A DNA stretch of 64,000 nt from Hoeflea_A sp965216535 (GCA_965216535.1 OZ244175.1:7564001-7628000), one strand, 5' to 3'. Shown: positions 8,329-18,291, numbered from the stretch's first letter. Numbers and translations are program-made. Notes: generated by a model from the letters alone, not told the origin.

Positions 8329-9132
8329 ATGGCTGAACAGACCATTATCGGTGCGTTGCTGCTTGGCGTGCTCGAGGGCTTGACCGAGTTCTTGCCCGTG
8401 TCATCGACCGGCCATCTGCTGCTGGCCGGACATTTTCTCGGATTCAGCTCACCCGGCCACACCTTCGAGGTTCTGATTCAGCTGGGCGCCATCCTCGCGA
8501 TCCTGTCGGTCTATTTCTCCCGGCTTTTGGCCTTGGCGGTCGCGCTGCCGGAAAGCCCAAAGGCAAGGCGCTTTGTCTTTGCGATCCTCCTGGCCTTCCT
8601 GCCGGCCGCGGTTGTCGGCGTGATGGCGCATGGCTTCATCAAGACGGTGCTGTTTGAAACGCCGGTTCTGATCTGCATCGTGCTGATCGCGGGCGGTTTC
8701 GTGCTGATGGCGGTCGACCGGATGCAGCGCGAGCCACACTACCATGACGTCATGGATTTTCCGCCATCGTTGGCCTTTCGCATCGGCCTGTTCCAATGCC
8801 TGGCGATGATACCCGGCACCTCCCGATCCGGCGCGACCATCGTCGGAGCCCTGCTGATGGGCACCGACAAGCGTTCGGCGGCGGAGTTCTCTTTCTATCT
8901 GGCCATGCCGACCATGGCCGGTGCCTTTGCCTACGACCTTTATCAGAACTATGCGCGCCTCTCGGCCGACGACGTTTCCTACATTGCCATCGGCTTCGTG
9001 GCAGCCTTTGTCTCAGGCGTTTTCGTGGTGCGCAGCCTGCTCGATTTCGTCTCCAATCACGGCTTCACGTTCTTCGCATGGTGGCGCATCATTGTCGGCA
9101 CGGCCGGCCTGATCGCCCTTTACCTGTTCTAA
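8329..9132 (+). CDS. uppP: Undecaprenyl-diphosphatase UppP/BacA
   Basis: Integral-membrane phosphatase that recycles undecaprenyl diphosphate to the lipid carrier used for peptidoglycan synthesis; extra copies give bacitracin resistance. The 267-residue protein has the two family signatures, EGLTEFLPVSSTGHL (residues 17-31) and PGTSRSGAT (about 163), and eight predicted membrane helices. A TTG directly before the ATG is a possible but less likely start. Divergent from the GST-like gene, and followed 10 bp downstream by the hydantoinase-like gene. Confidence 0.96.
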   Translation: MAEQTIIGALLLGVLEGLTEFLPVSSTGHLLLAGHFLGFSSPGHTFEVLIQLGAILAILSVYFSRLLALAVALPESPKARRFVFAILLAFLPAAVVGVMAHGFIKTVLFETPVLICIVLIAGGFVLMAVDRMQREPHYHDVMDFPPSLAFRIGLFQCLAMIPGTSRSGATIVGALLMGTDKRSAAEFSFYLAMPTMAGAFAYDLYQNYARLSADDVSYIAIGFVAAFVSGVFVVRSLLDFVSNHGFTFFAWWRIIVGTAGLIALYLF

Positions 9133-9142
9133 GGAAACCGAC

Positions 9143-11146
9143 GTGCCTTCAGCACTCAATCTGGGCATCGATACCGGTGGCACCTACACGGACGCCGTGC
9201 TGTTCGACCAGGACCGGGGCGTCGTTGCAAAAGCCAAGGCGCTGACCACCCGACACGATTTGACCGAAGGGATCGGCAACGCGGTTTCCGCCGTGCTCCA
9301 TGAGAGCGAGGCCGACCCCTCCTCCGTGCGGTTGGTCTCACTGTCGACAACGCTTGCCACCAACGCGCTCGTGGAGGGACAAGGCAGCCGCGCCGCACTG
9401 GTAATGATCGGGTTTGGCCCGGAGGATTTGAAGCGCGATGGCCTAGCGGACGCACTGGGCGGCGATCCCGTGCTGTTCGTGCCGGGCGGGCACAATGTGC
9501 ACGGCCATGAAACGCCCCTCGACCTGGACCCTCTCGAGTCGGTCGTGGACCGCTGGGCGGACGACGTCGCCGCCGTGGCGATCGCCGGCTATTTCGCCGT
9601 GCGCAATCCCGGGCACGAGCTGGCCGCACGCGACCTGGTGCGGGCCCGCAGCGGCCTGCCGGTGACCTGCAGCCACGAACTTTCATCAAAGCTCGGCGGA
9701 CCCCGACGGGCCCTGACGACCTTGCTCAATGCCCGCCTGGTGGCGATGATCGATCGGCTAATCGGCGCCACCGAGGGCTATCTGCAGCAATGCGGCATCG
9801 AAGCACCGTTGATGGTGGTGCGCGGCGACGGCGCGCTCATCGCGGCCGATCTGGCACGCACCCGGCCGATTGAGACAATCCTATCCGGTCCGGCGGCAAG
9901 CCTGGTTGGCGCTCATCATCTGACCGGCGCTTCGAACGCGGTGGTTTCCGATATCGGCGGCACGACAACCGATGTCGCCATCCTTCAGGACGGCCTGCCG
10001 CGCATCGACCCCGACGGAGCGGTCGTTGGCGGCTTTCGGACCATGGTGGAAGCCGTAGCCATGCGCACCTTCGGCCTCGGTGGCGATTCCGAAGTCAGGA
10101 TCGACGAAACCGGGCTGGCGGCAAATCTGACGTTGGGTCCGCGTCGTCTGGTGCCGCTCAGCCTGGCGGCGCATCTCGAACCGGATGCTGTCAACGAGGC
10201 GCTGACGCGGCAGTTGCAGACCAGTCAGCCTGGCCGCCTGGACGGCCGCCTAGTCCGACGGACCGGGGTTCCGGACAGCATGGCCAGCGGACTGGTACCG
10301 CAGGAAGCAGCCCTGTTCGAACGTGTGCCCGACGGTTTCCTGCCACTCGATCGTGTGCTGAGCGCCACGCCTCAGCGGGCAACGCTCGATCGCCTGGTGT
10401 CGCGCGGGCTGGTGCAACTGGCCGGCTTCACGCCATCCGACGCCATGCATGTGTTGGGCCGACAGTCGGGTTGGGACGCGGCGGCCGCAATATCAGGCGG
10501 CGAGTTGGTGGCCCGGCGCAAGAGCGGTTCCGGGAACCGGATCGCCGCTGATGCGACCGCACTGGCACTGTTGACCATTGACCGTCTGACGCGGCAATCG
10601 AGCGAGGTGGTGCTTTCGGCCTGTCTCGCCGAGGACGGCCAACAGGCCATCGACCCGACGCGATCGGCCGCTGTCGATAGCGCCCTGAAACGCAGTCCGG
10701 GCATTGTGCAATTTTCGCTGGCGCTCGATCGGCCGCTGATCGGGCTCGGTGCTTCGGCACCGGCCTACTATCCGGCCGTCGCTTCAATGCTGGGTTCGGA
10801 GAGCTTTGTCCCGGAGCATGCCGGAGTTGCCAATGCGATCGGCGCAGTGGTCGGCCAGGTCAGGACAACTGTCGACGTTTTCGTTTCGCAACCGCAGGAG
10901 GGGCTGTTTGCCGTGAACGGCGGCGGCATCAGCGAGCGTATTGCCGACGAAGATCAAGCGCTGGACCGGGCCCGAGCTGTCGCGCGGAGCGCCGTCCTCG
11001 AACAGGCTGCGTCAGCCGGCGCCACCGATGCGGTGGTCGAGCTGACGGAAGCCGTCGATGCTCCAATCATCGAAAACACACGAACGCTGATCGAAGCCAG
11101 GATTTCGGCGACCGCCACAGGGCGGCCGCGGATTGTCAGAGATTGA
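9143..11146 (+). CDS. Hydantoinase/oxoprolinase (HyuA) family protein
   Basis: A 667-residue member of the ATP-dependent hydantoinase A/oxoprolinase family. The N-terminal domain starts with NLGIDTGGTYTDAVLFD, and the ATPase-like core has SDIGGTTTDVAIL (about residues 271-283) and PIETILSGPAASLVGA. The family opens cyclic amides such as N-methylhydantoin or 5-oxoproline, or carboxylates acetone or acetophenone with partner subunits. No HyuB partner follows here, so it may act alone or with a distant subunit. GTG start at 9143 after AAGGAAA, 10 bp from uppP, so probably cotranscribed. Confidence 0.88.
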   Translation: MPSALNLGIDTGGTYTDAVLFDQDRGVVAKAKALTTRHDLTEGIGNAVSAVLHESEADPSSVRLVSLSTTLATNALVEGQGSRAALVMIGFGPEDLKRDGLADALGGDPVLFVPGGHNVHGHETPLDLDPLESVVDRWADDVAAVAIAGYFAVRNPGHELAARDLVRARSGLPVTCSHELSSKLGGPRRALTTLLNARLVAMIDRLIGATEGYLQQCGIEAPLMVVRGDGALIAADLARTRPIETILSGPAASLVGAHHLTGASNAVVSDIGGTTTDVAILQDGLPRIDPDGAVVGGFRTMVEAVAMRTFGLGGDSEVRIDETGLAANLTLGPRRLVPLSLAAHLEPDAVNEALTRQLQTSQPGRLDGRLVRRTGVPDSMASGLVPQEAALFERVPDGFLPLDRVLSATPQRATLDRLVSRGLVQLAGFTPSDAMHVLGRQSGWDAAAAISGGELVARRKSGSGNRIAADATALALLTIDRLTRQSSEVVLSACLAEDGQQAIDPTRSAAVDSALKRSPGIVQFSLALDRPLIGLGASAPAYYPAVASMLGSESFVPEHAGVANAIGAVVGQVRTTVDVFVSQPQEGLFAVNGGGISERIADEDQALDRARAVARSAVLEQAASAGATDAVVELTEAVDAPIIENTRTLIEARISATATGRPRIVRD

Positions 11147-11155
11147 GGATCCTGA

Positions 11156-11728
11156 CTAGATAACGACCACCGGCGTTCCGATCGGTACTCGCTCGAACAG
11201 GTCAATCACGTGGTCGTTGACCATGCGAATGCAGCCGTTGGAGACCGAACGGCCGATCGAATCGGGCTGGGTCGTGCCGTGGATGCGATAGTAGGTGTCG
11301 CGGCCGTTCCTGTAGAGGTAGAGCGCGCGCGCGCCCAGCGGGTTGTTGGGTCCGCCTGGAACACCCTTGGCATAGCGTGCATATTTTTTCGGCTGACGGC
11401 GGATCATGTTGTCCGTCGGCCGCCAACTCGGCCATTTGGCCTTGCGGGCGATTGTCGCCTTGCCCTTGAAACGCAATCCGGCACGTCCGACACCGACGCC
11501 GTAGCGTCGCGCCCGGCGAATCGAAAGCACCAGATACAGGAAATGGTTTTTCGGATCGACCACGATCGTTCCCGGCGGATAGCCGGTAAACCGAACGGTC
11601 TGCGGTTCGTAGCGCTTATCGACCTTGAAATTCTTGTAGCGGGCCGTGTGGTGGGCCAAGGCACTCGTTGCCGGCTGTGCGGCGACTGTCGCAAGTCCAC
11701 CCAACAGGAGATTTCGTCTGGATAACAT
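11156..11728 (-). CDS. L,D-transpeptidase (YkuD family), exported
   Basis: A 190-residue periplasmic enzyme that forms 3-3 peptidoglycan cross-links or attaches proteins to peptidoglycan. The N-terminus MLSRRNLLLGG...ALA looks like a Tat or Sec signal with a twin arginine. The YkuD catalytic block is near the C-terminus: H150-G...S-x-G-C166-I-R168. The ATG at 11728 is chosen so that the signal starts the protein. It is convergent with the hydantoinase-like gene with 9 bp between. Confidence 0.92.
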   Translation of the reverse strand: MLSRRNLLLGGLATVAAQPATSALAHHTARYKNFKVDKRYEPQTVRFTGYPPGTIVVDPKNHFLYLVLSIRRARRYGVGVGRAGLRFKGKATIARKAKWPSWRPTDNMIRRQPKKYARYAKGVPGGPNNPLGARALYLYRNGRDTYYRIHGTTQPDSIGRSVSNGCIRMVNDHVIDLFERVPIGTPVVVI

Positions 11729-11794
11729 GAAGGCTGTCCTCTCATCTGACTTTGCATTTTCAAGGGGCATCCCCAATGCCCGGGTCGAGCAAAG

Positions 11795-12133
11795 TCAGGC
11801 TATCGGCGGCTTGAACGGCGCGGCCGGCCGGTCCGTGGGCGACAGGCAGCGTTCAAGCGCTTCGTGACTGTCGGACGCACCGCTGAAGTTGATATCCAGT
11901 TGTGGTGGAATGCTGCTCGCGTCGATCCCGCAGGGTGAGTTGACGGCAGATTTTCTCAGGTGTTCCTTCATGCAGCACTTAAAGGCCGGTTCGGCCACTG
12001 TGCTGCTTCTGACATCGATGGTCAGTTGGCTATCCAATGCCGGAAGATGCATTTTTTTGGCGGGCGCCGCCGCCGCGGCGTTGTGCGCCACGGCAATGCA
12101 AATCAGTATCAGGGCAAGAAACAGCCTTCTCAT
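11795..12133 (-). CDS. Hypothetical exported small protein
   Basis: A 112-residue protein not recognised as a family. It starts with a clear signal peptide (MRRLFLALILICIAVAHNAAAA) and has a mature part of about 88 residues with four cysteines (two adjacent, KCC), which could form disulfides in the periplasm. An ATG at 12169 would add 12 residues that are not signal-like. It lies between the L,D-transpeptidase and MarC genes on the same strand. Its codon use looks like real coding sequence, but the family assignment is open. Confidence 0.6.
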   Translation of the reverse strand: MRRLFLALILICIAVAHNAAAAAPAKKMHLPALDSQLTIDVRSSTVAEPAFKCCMKEHLRKSAVNSPCGIDASSIPPQLDINFSGASDSHEALERCLSPTDRPAAPFKPPIA

Positions 12134-12228
12134 GCCGCCAAAATACTGCAATGGATTTAAGGATTCCATAGCAAAACGATCACGCGTCGGTGAACTTGGC
12201 AGGTTGTTGTGCGGTGAGCACACCCGGT

Positions 12229-12909
12229 TCAACTTCCGGTAACGGCGCTCGCGCCACTTGCGAAATGGTGGTGATAGGCGCTGACGCCGCCACTGATCAC
12301 CATTTCCACCGCCACGGCGGTCAGTATCAAGGCCATGAGCCGGGTGACGATGCTGATCACGGTATCTCCCAGGGCGCGCGATATTGTGTCGGCGAAATAA
12401 AGACCGAACCACAGCAGCAGACAGATCAGGAAAATAGCCGGAATCATCGTGACAAGCTCTGCCCAATCACCCGTCAGATGGGCAAACAGAATGATCGTCG
12501 CGATACTGCCGGGCCCGAGGGTCAGCGGGATGGAAAGCGGAACGACCGCAATACTGCCCTTCGCGTCATCGGCGGCATCCTTGGCCTTGGCGTCGCCCTC
12601 CGGCATCGGATTGTCGTTGAGCATCGACAGGCCGATCCCCAAAACGATGATGCCGCCGGCGATCTGAAAGGCTGCAACATCGATGCCGAAAAACGCCAGG
12701 ATCTCCTCTCCGATGAGCGTGACGACCACCGCCGCGACGAACACGGTCAGAACGATGATGTTGGCGGTTCGGGAGCGCTGCTTTTGCGTATAGCCCTTGG
12801 TCATCCCGAGAAAGATCGGAATTCCGTAAAGCGGATTGAGCAGTGCAACCAGGGCGACCGCAAATTTCAAGAACAGGTCGGCGTGAAAAAATCCGAGATA
12901 CGTTTCCAT
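12229..12909 (-). CDS. MarC family integral membrane protein
   Basis: A 226-residue inner-membrane protein of the MarC/UPF0056 family, function unknown despite its old link to multiple antibiotic resistance. It has six hydrophobic segments and the family pattern FAVALVALLNPLYGIPIFLGMT near the N-terminus, then QIAGGIIVLGIGLSML and PLSIPLTLGPGSIATII. Length is normal for the family. It stands 90 bp upstream (in transcription sense) of the small exported protein. Confidence 0.9.
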   Translation of the reverse strand: METYLGFFHADLFLKFAVALVALLNPLYGIPIFLGMTKGYTQKQRSRTANIIVLTVFVAAVVVTLIGEEILAFFGIDVAAFQIAGGIIVLGIGLSMLNDNPMPEGDAKAKDAADDAKGSIAVVPLSIPLTLGPGSIATIILFAHLTGDWAELVTMIPAIFLICLLLWFGLYFADTISRALGDTVISIVTRLMALILTAVAVEMVISGGVSAYHHHFASGASAVTGS

Positions 12910-12999
12910 GGTGATCCCCGAACCCGACAGAAGCGCCGGCGCCCCGACTTATCGCGCGATCAGGCAGTTTTCCAGTCGCATTCGAATAAAATCCCGGGA

Positions 13000-14196
13000 C
13001 TAACGGCCGGATAGATCCACCGCCGCTCCGCTGTCCAACAGACTTTCGATTTCGCCGGCTGCCAGACCTGATTCGGCCAGCACCTCGGCAGTATGCGCGC
13101 CAAGAACCGGGCCGCCCATCCGATGCTCCGTGGGTGTGCCCGAAAACCGCGCCGGCGGTCGCGTCTGGCGCAATCGACCGGCCTGAGGATGTTCGCTTTC
13201 AACGATCAGCGCGTTGGCCGTTACCTGGGCGTTGCGGATCATTTCGGCACGCGTCAGCACAGGGGCGGCGGGCACATCGAATTCATCGAAACGGGCCAGC
13301 CACTCTGCGTTGGTGCGGTTTCGAAGGGCTTGCTGGGTCAATTCAAGCCGCTCTGCCTTGTAGACTTCCAGCCCCTCGGACGTCAGGAAGCGCTCGTCGG
13401 TCTTCCATTCCGGCCGCTCACAGGCGTCCGCCAATTTCTCCCAATCAGCGCGGCGGAAAGCGGCGACGGAGATGTGCGAATCGGCGGTCTCATAGATCAG
13501 GTCGATGAAGCTCTGGGCCGTTTCAGTTTCCAGTTCATCACCGACGAAAGTGTGCCCGCCCATGTCGGACGACCAGAGAAAATGGATCACCGTGTCGAGC
13601 ATACTGAGGCGAATGTGCTGACCCTTGCCGCCGCGTTCGCGGGCAAACAACGCGGCGGTGATCGCCTGGGCGACGGTGAACCCGGTGAGCTTGTCCGGCA
13701 GGATCGTACGTATCAGGGCCGGCCGTCGTTCGTCGGATCCTGACTGAACCGTTGTCAGGCCGGACAGCGATTGAACGAGCGGATCAAAGACGGGCTTGTG
13801 GGCGTATGGGCCGGTTTCTCCGAAACCGGTGATGGAGGCGTAGACAATTTCGGGCCGGATCTTGATGACGTCATCATAGCCGATGCCCAATCGCTCGGTC
13901 ACGCCGGGGCGGAAATTCTGCATGACCACATCGGCACCGCCGATCAGCTGTAAAAGCGCATCGCGGGCGCCGTCCCGTTTCAGATCGAGCACGACCGAGC
14001 GCTTGTTGCGGTTGTTGTTCAAAAAGGACGCAGAAAACCCGCCACGCTGGGTGGCGACATGACGGGTGTTGTCGCCACGCGGCGATTCCACCTTGATCAC
14101 ATCGGCTCCCTGATCAGCCAGGATCATGGCCCCCAGCGGACCCGAAATCATGTTTGTGAGGTCAATAACGCGAACCCCGTCGAGCGGTCCTGGCAT
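13000..14196 (-). CDS. CaiB/BaiF-type (class III) CoA-transferase
   Basis: A 398-residue family III CoA-transferase, which moves CoA between carboxylic acids through an aspartyl-CoA intermediate. The N-terminus GVRVIDLTNMISGPLGAMILADQGADVIKVESPRGD is the classic signature. The catalytic aspartate should be the D of SMLDTVIHFLW (about residue 203). The substrates are not predictable. The start ATG (MPGPLDGVRV) fits family members. The 69 bp to the TPR gene downstream holds nothing obvious. Confidence 0.92.
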   Translation of the reverse strand: MPGPLDGVRVIDLTNMISGPLGAMILADQGADVIKVESPRGDNTRHVATQRGGFSASFLNNNRNKRSVVLDLKRDGARDALLQLIGGADVVMQNFRPGVTERLGIGYDDVIKIRPEIVYASITGFGETGPYAHKPVFDPLVQSLSGLTTVQSGSDERRPALIRTILPDKLTGFTVAQAITAALFARERGGKGQHIRLSMLDTVIHFLWSSDMGGHTFVGDELETETAQSFIDLIYETADSHISVAAFRRADWEKLADACERPEWKTDERFLTSEGLEVYKAERLELTQQALRNRTNAEWLARFDEFDVPAAPVLTRAEMIRNAQVTANALIVESEHPQAGRLRQTRPPARFSGTPTEHRMGGPVLGAHTAEVLAESGLAAGEIESLLDSGAAVDLSGR

Positions 14197-14265
14197 GGTT
14201 TAGTTTCCTGTGTTTGCGGCCGGAGTTAGCAAATAGCGAGCGGATCCGCCGTGTCCAGTGCCTTG

Positions 14266-15903
14266 TCAGGCTGCGCTGCGGGCGCAATAGCAGGAAGCCT
14301 TGATCGGCACATCGGCGCGCGCCGCGGCGAGATCGAGCTGCTGCTTCACGTGCAGGATCTCCACGTCTTCGCCGCGCCGCTGCAGGCACTCGTGCAGACC
14401 ATGGAGGCTCCAGACATTGCGCGGATGCTGACAGGCGCGAGCGAGCGTGGAGTCGAGACCAAGATCGGCGCGATAGACGGCTTCGGCTTCCGCGTGCCGG
14501 CCCTGCTCCAGCAACAAAGCACCCAAGGCATGGCGGGTGGGCTGCATCCAGCCCCAGGGTTCGTCATAGGGCAGATTGTCGTCGAGCTCGACGGATTTGC
14601 GCAGGTGATCGAACGCAACGTCAACGTTGCCGCGACGGTACTCCAGTTCACCCAGCATCATCTGTTCGCCAACCGCGAGAATGTCGGGGCAGGTGTTGTT
14701 GAACAGCATGCGTGAATCCGGCACCCGTTCACGGGCTGCTAAAAAGGCATCGCGCTCAGCCTTGGCGCCGGCGATATCGTCGATATTCGACAGTGCGACC
14801 GTGCGTGCGTAACGCATCAATGCGGTGGTGACGCAGTACAGATCCTGATCGGCGGGAAGCTCCTGGGCCAGAATGTCATGCCAGCGGCCGAAGCGCACCA
14901 GCACATGCTGTTTCATCGGCACGAAGGCTTCCAGCCAGTCGGCCAGCGGACGCACGATATCTTCGGTGAGCTCGGCGGCAAGCGCATCGGCCGTGTCCAG
15001 CGCCACCTTCCGCTGGCCAAGAAACATCGCGCCGTAAATCTTGAAATGGTAGTTGTGGCAGCGATAGAGCGTGTAGAAATTATCCGCACCCTCCCGTGCC
15101 ACGAACCGGCCATCGGCGACAATCGCCGCATGATTTCGCTCCACCACGTTCAGGTAGTCGCCGCACAGAACATCGATATGGGTGGGCATGTGAACTAGAT
15201 GACCGGCATCCGGCACAAGATCGACCAGCCGATCGCCGTGGCGCAGCGCCCGTTCCGGCGTCGGCGACATTTCCATCAGGTGGATATACATGTGCAGCAG
15301 GCCCGGGTGGTCCCAGGCGCCATCGATTTCGTGCAGCGCACTTTCCAGCACCCCGAGCGCCTCGATGGTATCCGCGCCCTCGGCCGGTTCACCGGTCGGC
15401 AGATCCCAGAGCTGCCAGGGCGTGCGGTTCATCAGAGCCTCGGCAAACAGGGAAGCTACATCGGGATCGCCCTGGAAGACGCCGTAGACCGTGCGCATGG
15501 CATCAGCATAGGCGTCGTTGAAAGGCGCAAAATCCTCAATGCCAGGATCTTTGGGATAGCGTACCGACAGCGCCTCGATCAGCGCCCGTTCCAGCGGGTT
15601 AGCCGGTCCGTCTCCCTCCACCGCTGCTGCGATCGCCGCATTGGCGCGCGCCAGTGCTTCGGGTTTTTCATCCTCCTCGAAGGCCTCCCAGGGCTTGTTG
15701 TAGTTCGGGCCGATGGCATACGCGATGCCCCAATGGGCCATGGCGCAATGGGCGTCATGTTCCAGCGCTCTTTCGAAACAGGCTATCGCCTCCTCGTGAT
15801 TGAACGCATAGGTCCAGACGATTCCGCGCTGAACCCAGAGCCGTGCCTCCGGCGACGATGACGCAAATTCGCGGCGATAGTCGCCAAGATCGTAGTAGTC
15901 CAT
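14266..15903 (-). CDS. Tetratricopeptide repeat protein
   Basis: A 545-residue soluble protein without signal peptide or membrane segment. TPR-like helical pairs occur at the N-terminus (NHEEAIACFERALEHDAHCAMAHWGIAYAIG) and the C-terminus (VAFDHLRKSVELDDNLPYDEP and HAEAEAVYRADLGLDS). The HMPTHIDVLCGDY segment in the middle is conserved in a family of uncharacterised TPR proteins found in many Proteobacteria. No catalytic motif is evident. It is transcribed towards the CoA-transferase gene and divergently from malate synthase. Confidence 0.75.
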   Translation of the reverse strand: MDYYDLGDYRREFASSSPEARLWVQRGIVWTYAFNHEEAIACFERALEHDAHCAMAHWGIAYAIGPNYNKPWEAFEEDEKPEALARANAAIAAAVEGDGPANPLERALIEALSVRYPKDPGIEDFAPFNDAYADAMRTVYGVFQGDPDVASLFAEALMNRTPWQLWDLPTGEPAEGADTIEALGVLESALHEIDGAWDHPGLLHMYIHLMEMSPTPERALRHGDRLVDLVPDAGHLVHMPTHIDVLCGDYLNVVERNHAAIVADGRFVAREGADNFYTLYRCHNYHFKIYGAMFLGQRKVALDTADALAAELTEDIVRPLADWLEAFVPMKQHVLVRFGRWHDILAQELPADQDLYCVTTALMRYARTVALSNIDDIAGAKAERDAFLAARERVPDSRMLFNNTCPDILAVGEQMMLGELEYRRGNVDVAFDHLRKSVELDDNLPYDEPWGWMQPTRHALGALLLEQGRHAEAEAVYRADLGLDSTLARACQHPRNVWSLHGLHECLQRRGEDVEILHVKQQLDLAAARADVPIKASCYCARSAA

Positions 15904-16004
15904 TAAAAGCCCCCGAGTTTGGCCGATCGAGCTACGACACTATCACTGGAATTCCCGCCGCGCCAAAACACGGCTGATTTCACCGCGACGCTACGGTTTT
16001 CTGA

Positions 16005-16025
16005 TTTTTTCCAAATCGGAAAAAA
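16005..16025. promoter_or_regulatory. Inverted repeat upstream of malate synthase gene
   Basis: A perfect palindrome TTTTTTCC-AAATC-GGAAAAAA stands about 90 bp before the malate synthase start, in the divergent gap with the TPR gene. TTGACA at 16046-16051 may be a -35 box. The palindrome is a plausible operator for a regulator of acetate or glyoxylate metabolism, but no regulator gene in the window is linked to it. Confidence 0.5.
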
Positions 16026-16116
16026 TGCTTCTCATTATTGTAAAATTGACAGGGAATTGGTTGGCGTGTGAAGGAAGCGCCACGTGAACGCCAAAGATAC
16101 CAACCAGGAGTCTGCA

Positions 16117-18291
16117 ATGCCGACGATCACCGTCGATGGTCTGAATTTTGACCAGGACCTTCACACTTTCCTAGTCGAAGAAGCCCTGCCCGGAACCGGC
16201 GTGGATGCGGATGCCTTCTTTGCCGGCTTCTCCGCAATCATTCATGACCTGGCTCCGAAGAACCGGGCCCTGCTGGCCGAGCGCGACGCCATGCAGGACA
16301 AGATCGACTCCTGGTACGGCGAGAACGGTGCGCCGGTTGATCTCGACAGTTACGAAGAGTTCCTGCGCTCGATTGGCTATCTGCTGCCGGAGGGCGAGGC
16401 TTTCAGCATCGCGACCGCCAATGTCGATCCGGAAATTGCCACCGTTGCCGGGCCGCAACTGGTCGTGCCGGTGATGAACGCCCGCTATGCGCTGAACGCA
16501 GCCAATGCGCGTTGGGGATCGCTCTATGATGCACTTTACGGCACCGATGCCATCGCCGAGAGCGACGGCGCGGAAAAGGGCACGGCTTACAATCCGGTAC
16601 GCGGCGACAAGGTGATTGCCTGGGCGCGCGCCTTCCTCAACGAATCCGCGCCAATCGACGGTGCCTGGGAGGATGTCAAAGGCCTTGCGGTGGCAGACGG
16701 CGAATTGACGATCACACTGCAAGATGGCAGCCAACGCGGTCTGAAGAACCCGGCACAGTTTGCCGGCTATCGGGGCGATCCGGCGGCGCCCACGGCAGTG
16801 CTCCTGAAGAAAAACGGTTTGCATCTGGAAATCGTCATCGATGCCGAGAGCGCGGTTGGCCGTTCGGACGCGGCCCATATCGCTGACATCATTCTTGAAT
16901 CCGCAGTAACGACGATCGTCGATTGCGAGGACAGCGTCGCGGCGGTCGACGCCGAAGACAAGGTGGTGGTCTACAGCAACTGGCTTGGCCTGATGAAGGG
17001 CGACCTGACGGAAGAAGTTTCCAAGGGACGCGGTTCCTTCACCCGCCGTCTGGCCGAAGACCGTCAGTATCTGGACCGCAAGGGCCGCGAAATGGCGTTG
17101 CCCGGCCGCGCGCTGATGCTGGTGCGCAATGTCGGTCACCTGATGACCAATCCAGCGATCACCGACCGCAACGGCAACGAGGTGCCGGAAGGGCTGATGG
17201 ACGCTATGATCACCGGCCTGATTGCGCTGCACGATGTCGGGCCGCAGGGCCGTCGCAGCAACTCGCGCGAGGGATCCGTCTATATCGTCAAACCGAAGAT
17301 GCATGGCCCCGCCGAGGTGGCATTCGCCGCCGAGATCTTTGCCCGGGTCGAGGACGTCCTCGGCATGCAGCGCAACACGCTCAAGATGGGCATCATGGAC
17401 GAGGAACGGCGCACCACCATCAACCTGAAGGAGTGCATCCGTGCGGCCCGTGAACGGGTTGTCTTCATCAACACCGGATTCCTCGACCGCACCGGAGACG
17501 AGATCCACACCTCCATGGAAGCCGGTGCCATGATCCGCAAGGGCGACATGAAACAGGCGCCGTGGATTGCCGCCTATGAAGACTGGAATGTCGATATCGG
17601 GCTGGAATGCGGCCTCTCCGGCCATGCCCAGATCGGCAAGGGCATGTGGGCGATGCCCGACCTGATGGCGGCGATGCTGGAGCAGAAGATCGGACACCCC
17701 AAGGCCGGCGCCAACACCGCCTGGGTCCCCTCGCCGACGGCAGCGACGCTGCACGCCACCCACTATCACAAGGTGAACGTGGCTGACGTTCAGGAGCGGC
17801 TCAAGAGCCGGCCGCGCGCCAAACTGTCGGACATACTGTCCGTGCCGGTCGCCGAACGGCCGAACTGGACGCAGGAGGACATCCAGCACGAGCTCGACAA
17901 CAATGCACAAGGCATACTCGGCTACGTGGTGCGCTGGGTCGGCCAAGGGGTCGGCTGTTCCAAGGTGCCCGATATCAACGATGTCGGACTGATGGAGGAC
18001 CGGGCGACACTGCGCATCTCCTCGCAGCACATGGCCAATTGGTTGCACCAGGGCATCGTCAGCGAGGCGCAGATTACCGAAACCATGCAGCGCATGGCAG
18101 CCGTCGTCGACGGACAGAATGAAGGCGATCCGGCCTACCGCCCGATGGCCGGCAATTTCGATGACTCCGTCGAATTCCAGGCCGCCCTGGAACTGGTGCT
18201 CGCCGGCCGTGAGCAGCCCAATGGCTACACCGAACCGATCCTGCATCGGCGCCGCCAGGAACTGAAGGCCAAACTCGGCGAGTCGGCTTAA
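16117..18291 (+). CDS. glcB: Malate synthase G
   Basis: Condenses glyoxylate with acetyl-CoA to malate, the second reaction of the glyoxylate bypass and of glycolate use. The length (724 residues) is that of the monomeric G isoform (about 720), not the shorter A form. Family blocks include LPGRALMLVRNVGHLMTNPA, TLKMGIMDEERRTTINLKECIRAA and FINTGFLDRTGDEIHTSMEAG. The ATG at 16117 follows AGGAG by 6 nt; a GTG at 16084 in frame lacks such a site. The stop overlaps the stop of the convergent acyl-CoA synthetase gene by 4 bp. Confidence 0.97.
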   Translation: MPTITVDGLNFDQDLHTFLVEEALPGTGVDADAFFAGFSAIIHDLAPKNRALLAERDAMQDKIDSWYGENGAPVDLDSYEEFLRSIGYLLPEGEAFSIATANVDPEIATVAGPQLVVPVMNARYALNAANARWGSLYDALYGTDAIAESDGAEKGTAYNPVRGDKVIAWARAFLNESAPIDGAWEDVKGLAVADGELTITLQDGSQRGLKNPAQFAGYRGDPAAPTAVLLKKNGLHLEIVIDAESAVGRSDAAHIADIILESAVTTIVDCEDSVAAVDAEDKVVVYSNWLGLMKGDLTEEVSKGRGSFTRRLAEDRQYLDRKGREMALPGRALMLVRNVGHLMTNPAITDRNGNEVPEGLMDAMITGLIALHDVGPQGRRSNSREGSVYIVKPKMHGPAEVAFAAEIFARVEDVLGMQRNTLKMGIMDEERRTTINLKECIRAARERVVFINTGFLDRTGDEIHTSMEAGAMIRKGDMKQAPWIAAYEDWNVDIGLECGLSGHAQIGKGMWAMPDLMAAMLEQKIGHPKAGANTAWVPSPTAATLHATHYHKVNVADVQERLKSRPRAKLSDILSVPVAERPNWTQEDIQHELDNNAQGILGYVVRWVGQGVGCSKVPDINDVGLMEDRATLRISSQHMANWLHQGIVSEAQITETMQRMAAVVDGQNEGDPAYRPMAGNFDDSVEFQAALELVLAGREQPNGYTEPILHRRRQELKAKLGESA

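Noticed and set aside
16171..18246. Long open frame of about 690 codons on the minus strand opposite malate synthase
   Set aside because: It is antisense to a clearly real gene with strong family motifs; high GC often leaves the opposite strand open. No family resemblance was seen in its translation.
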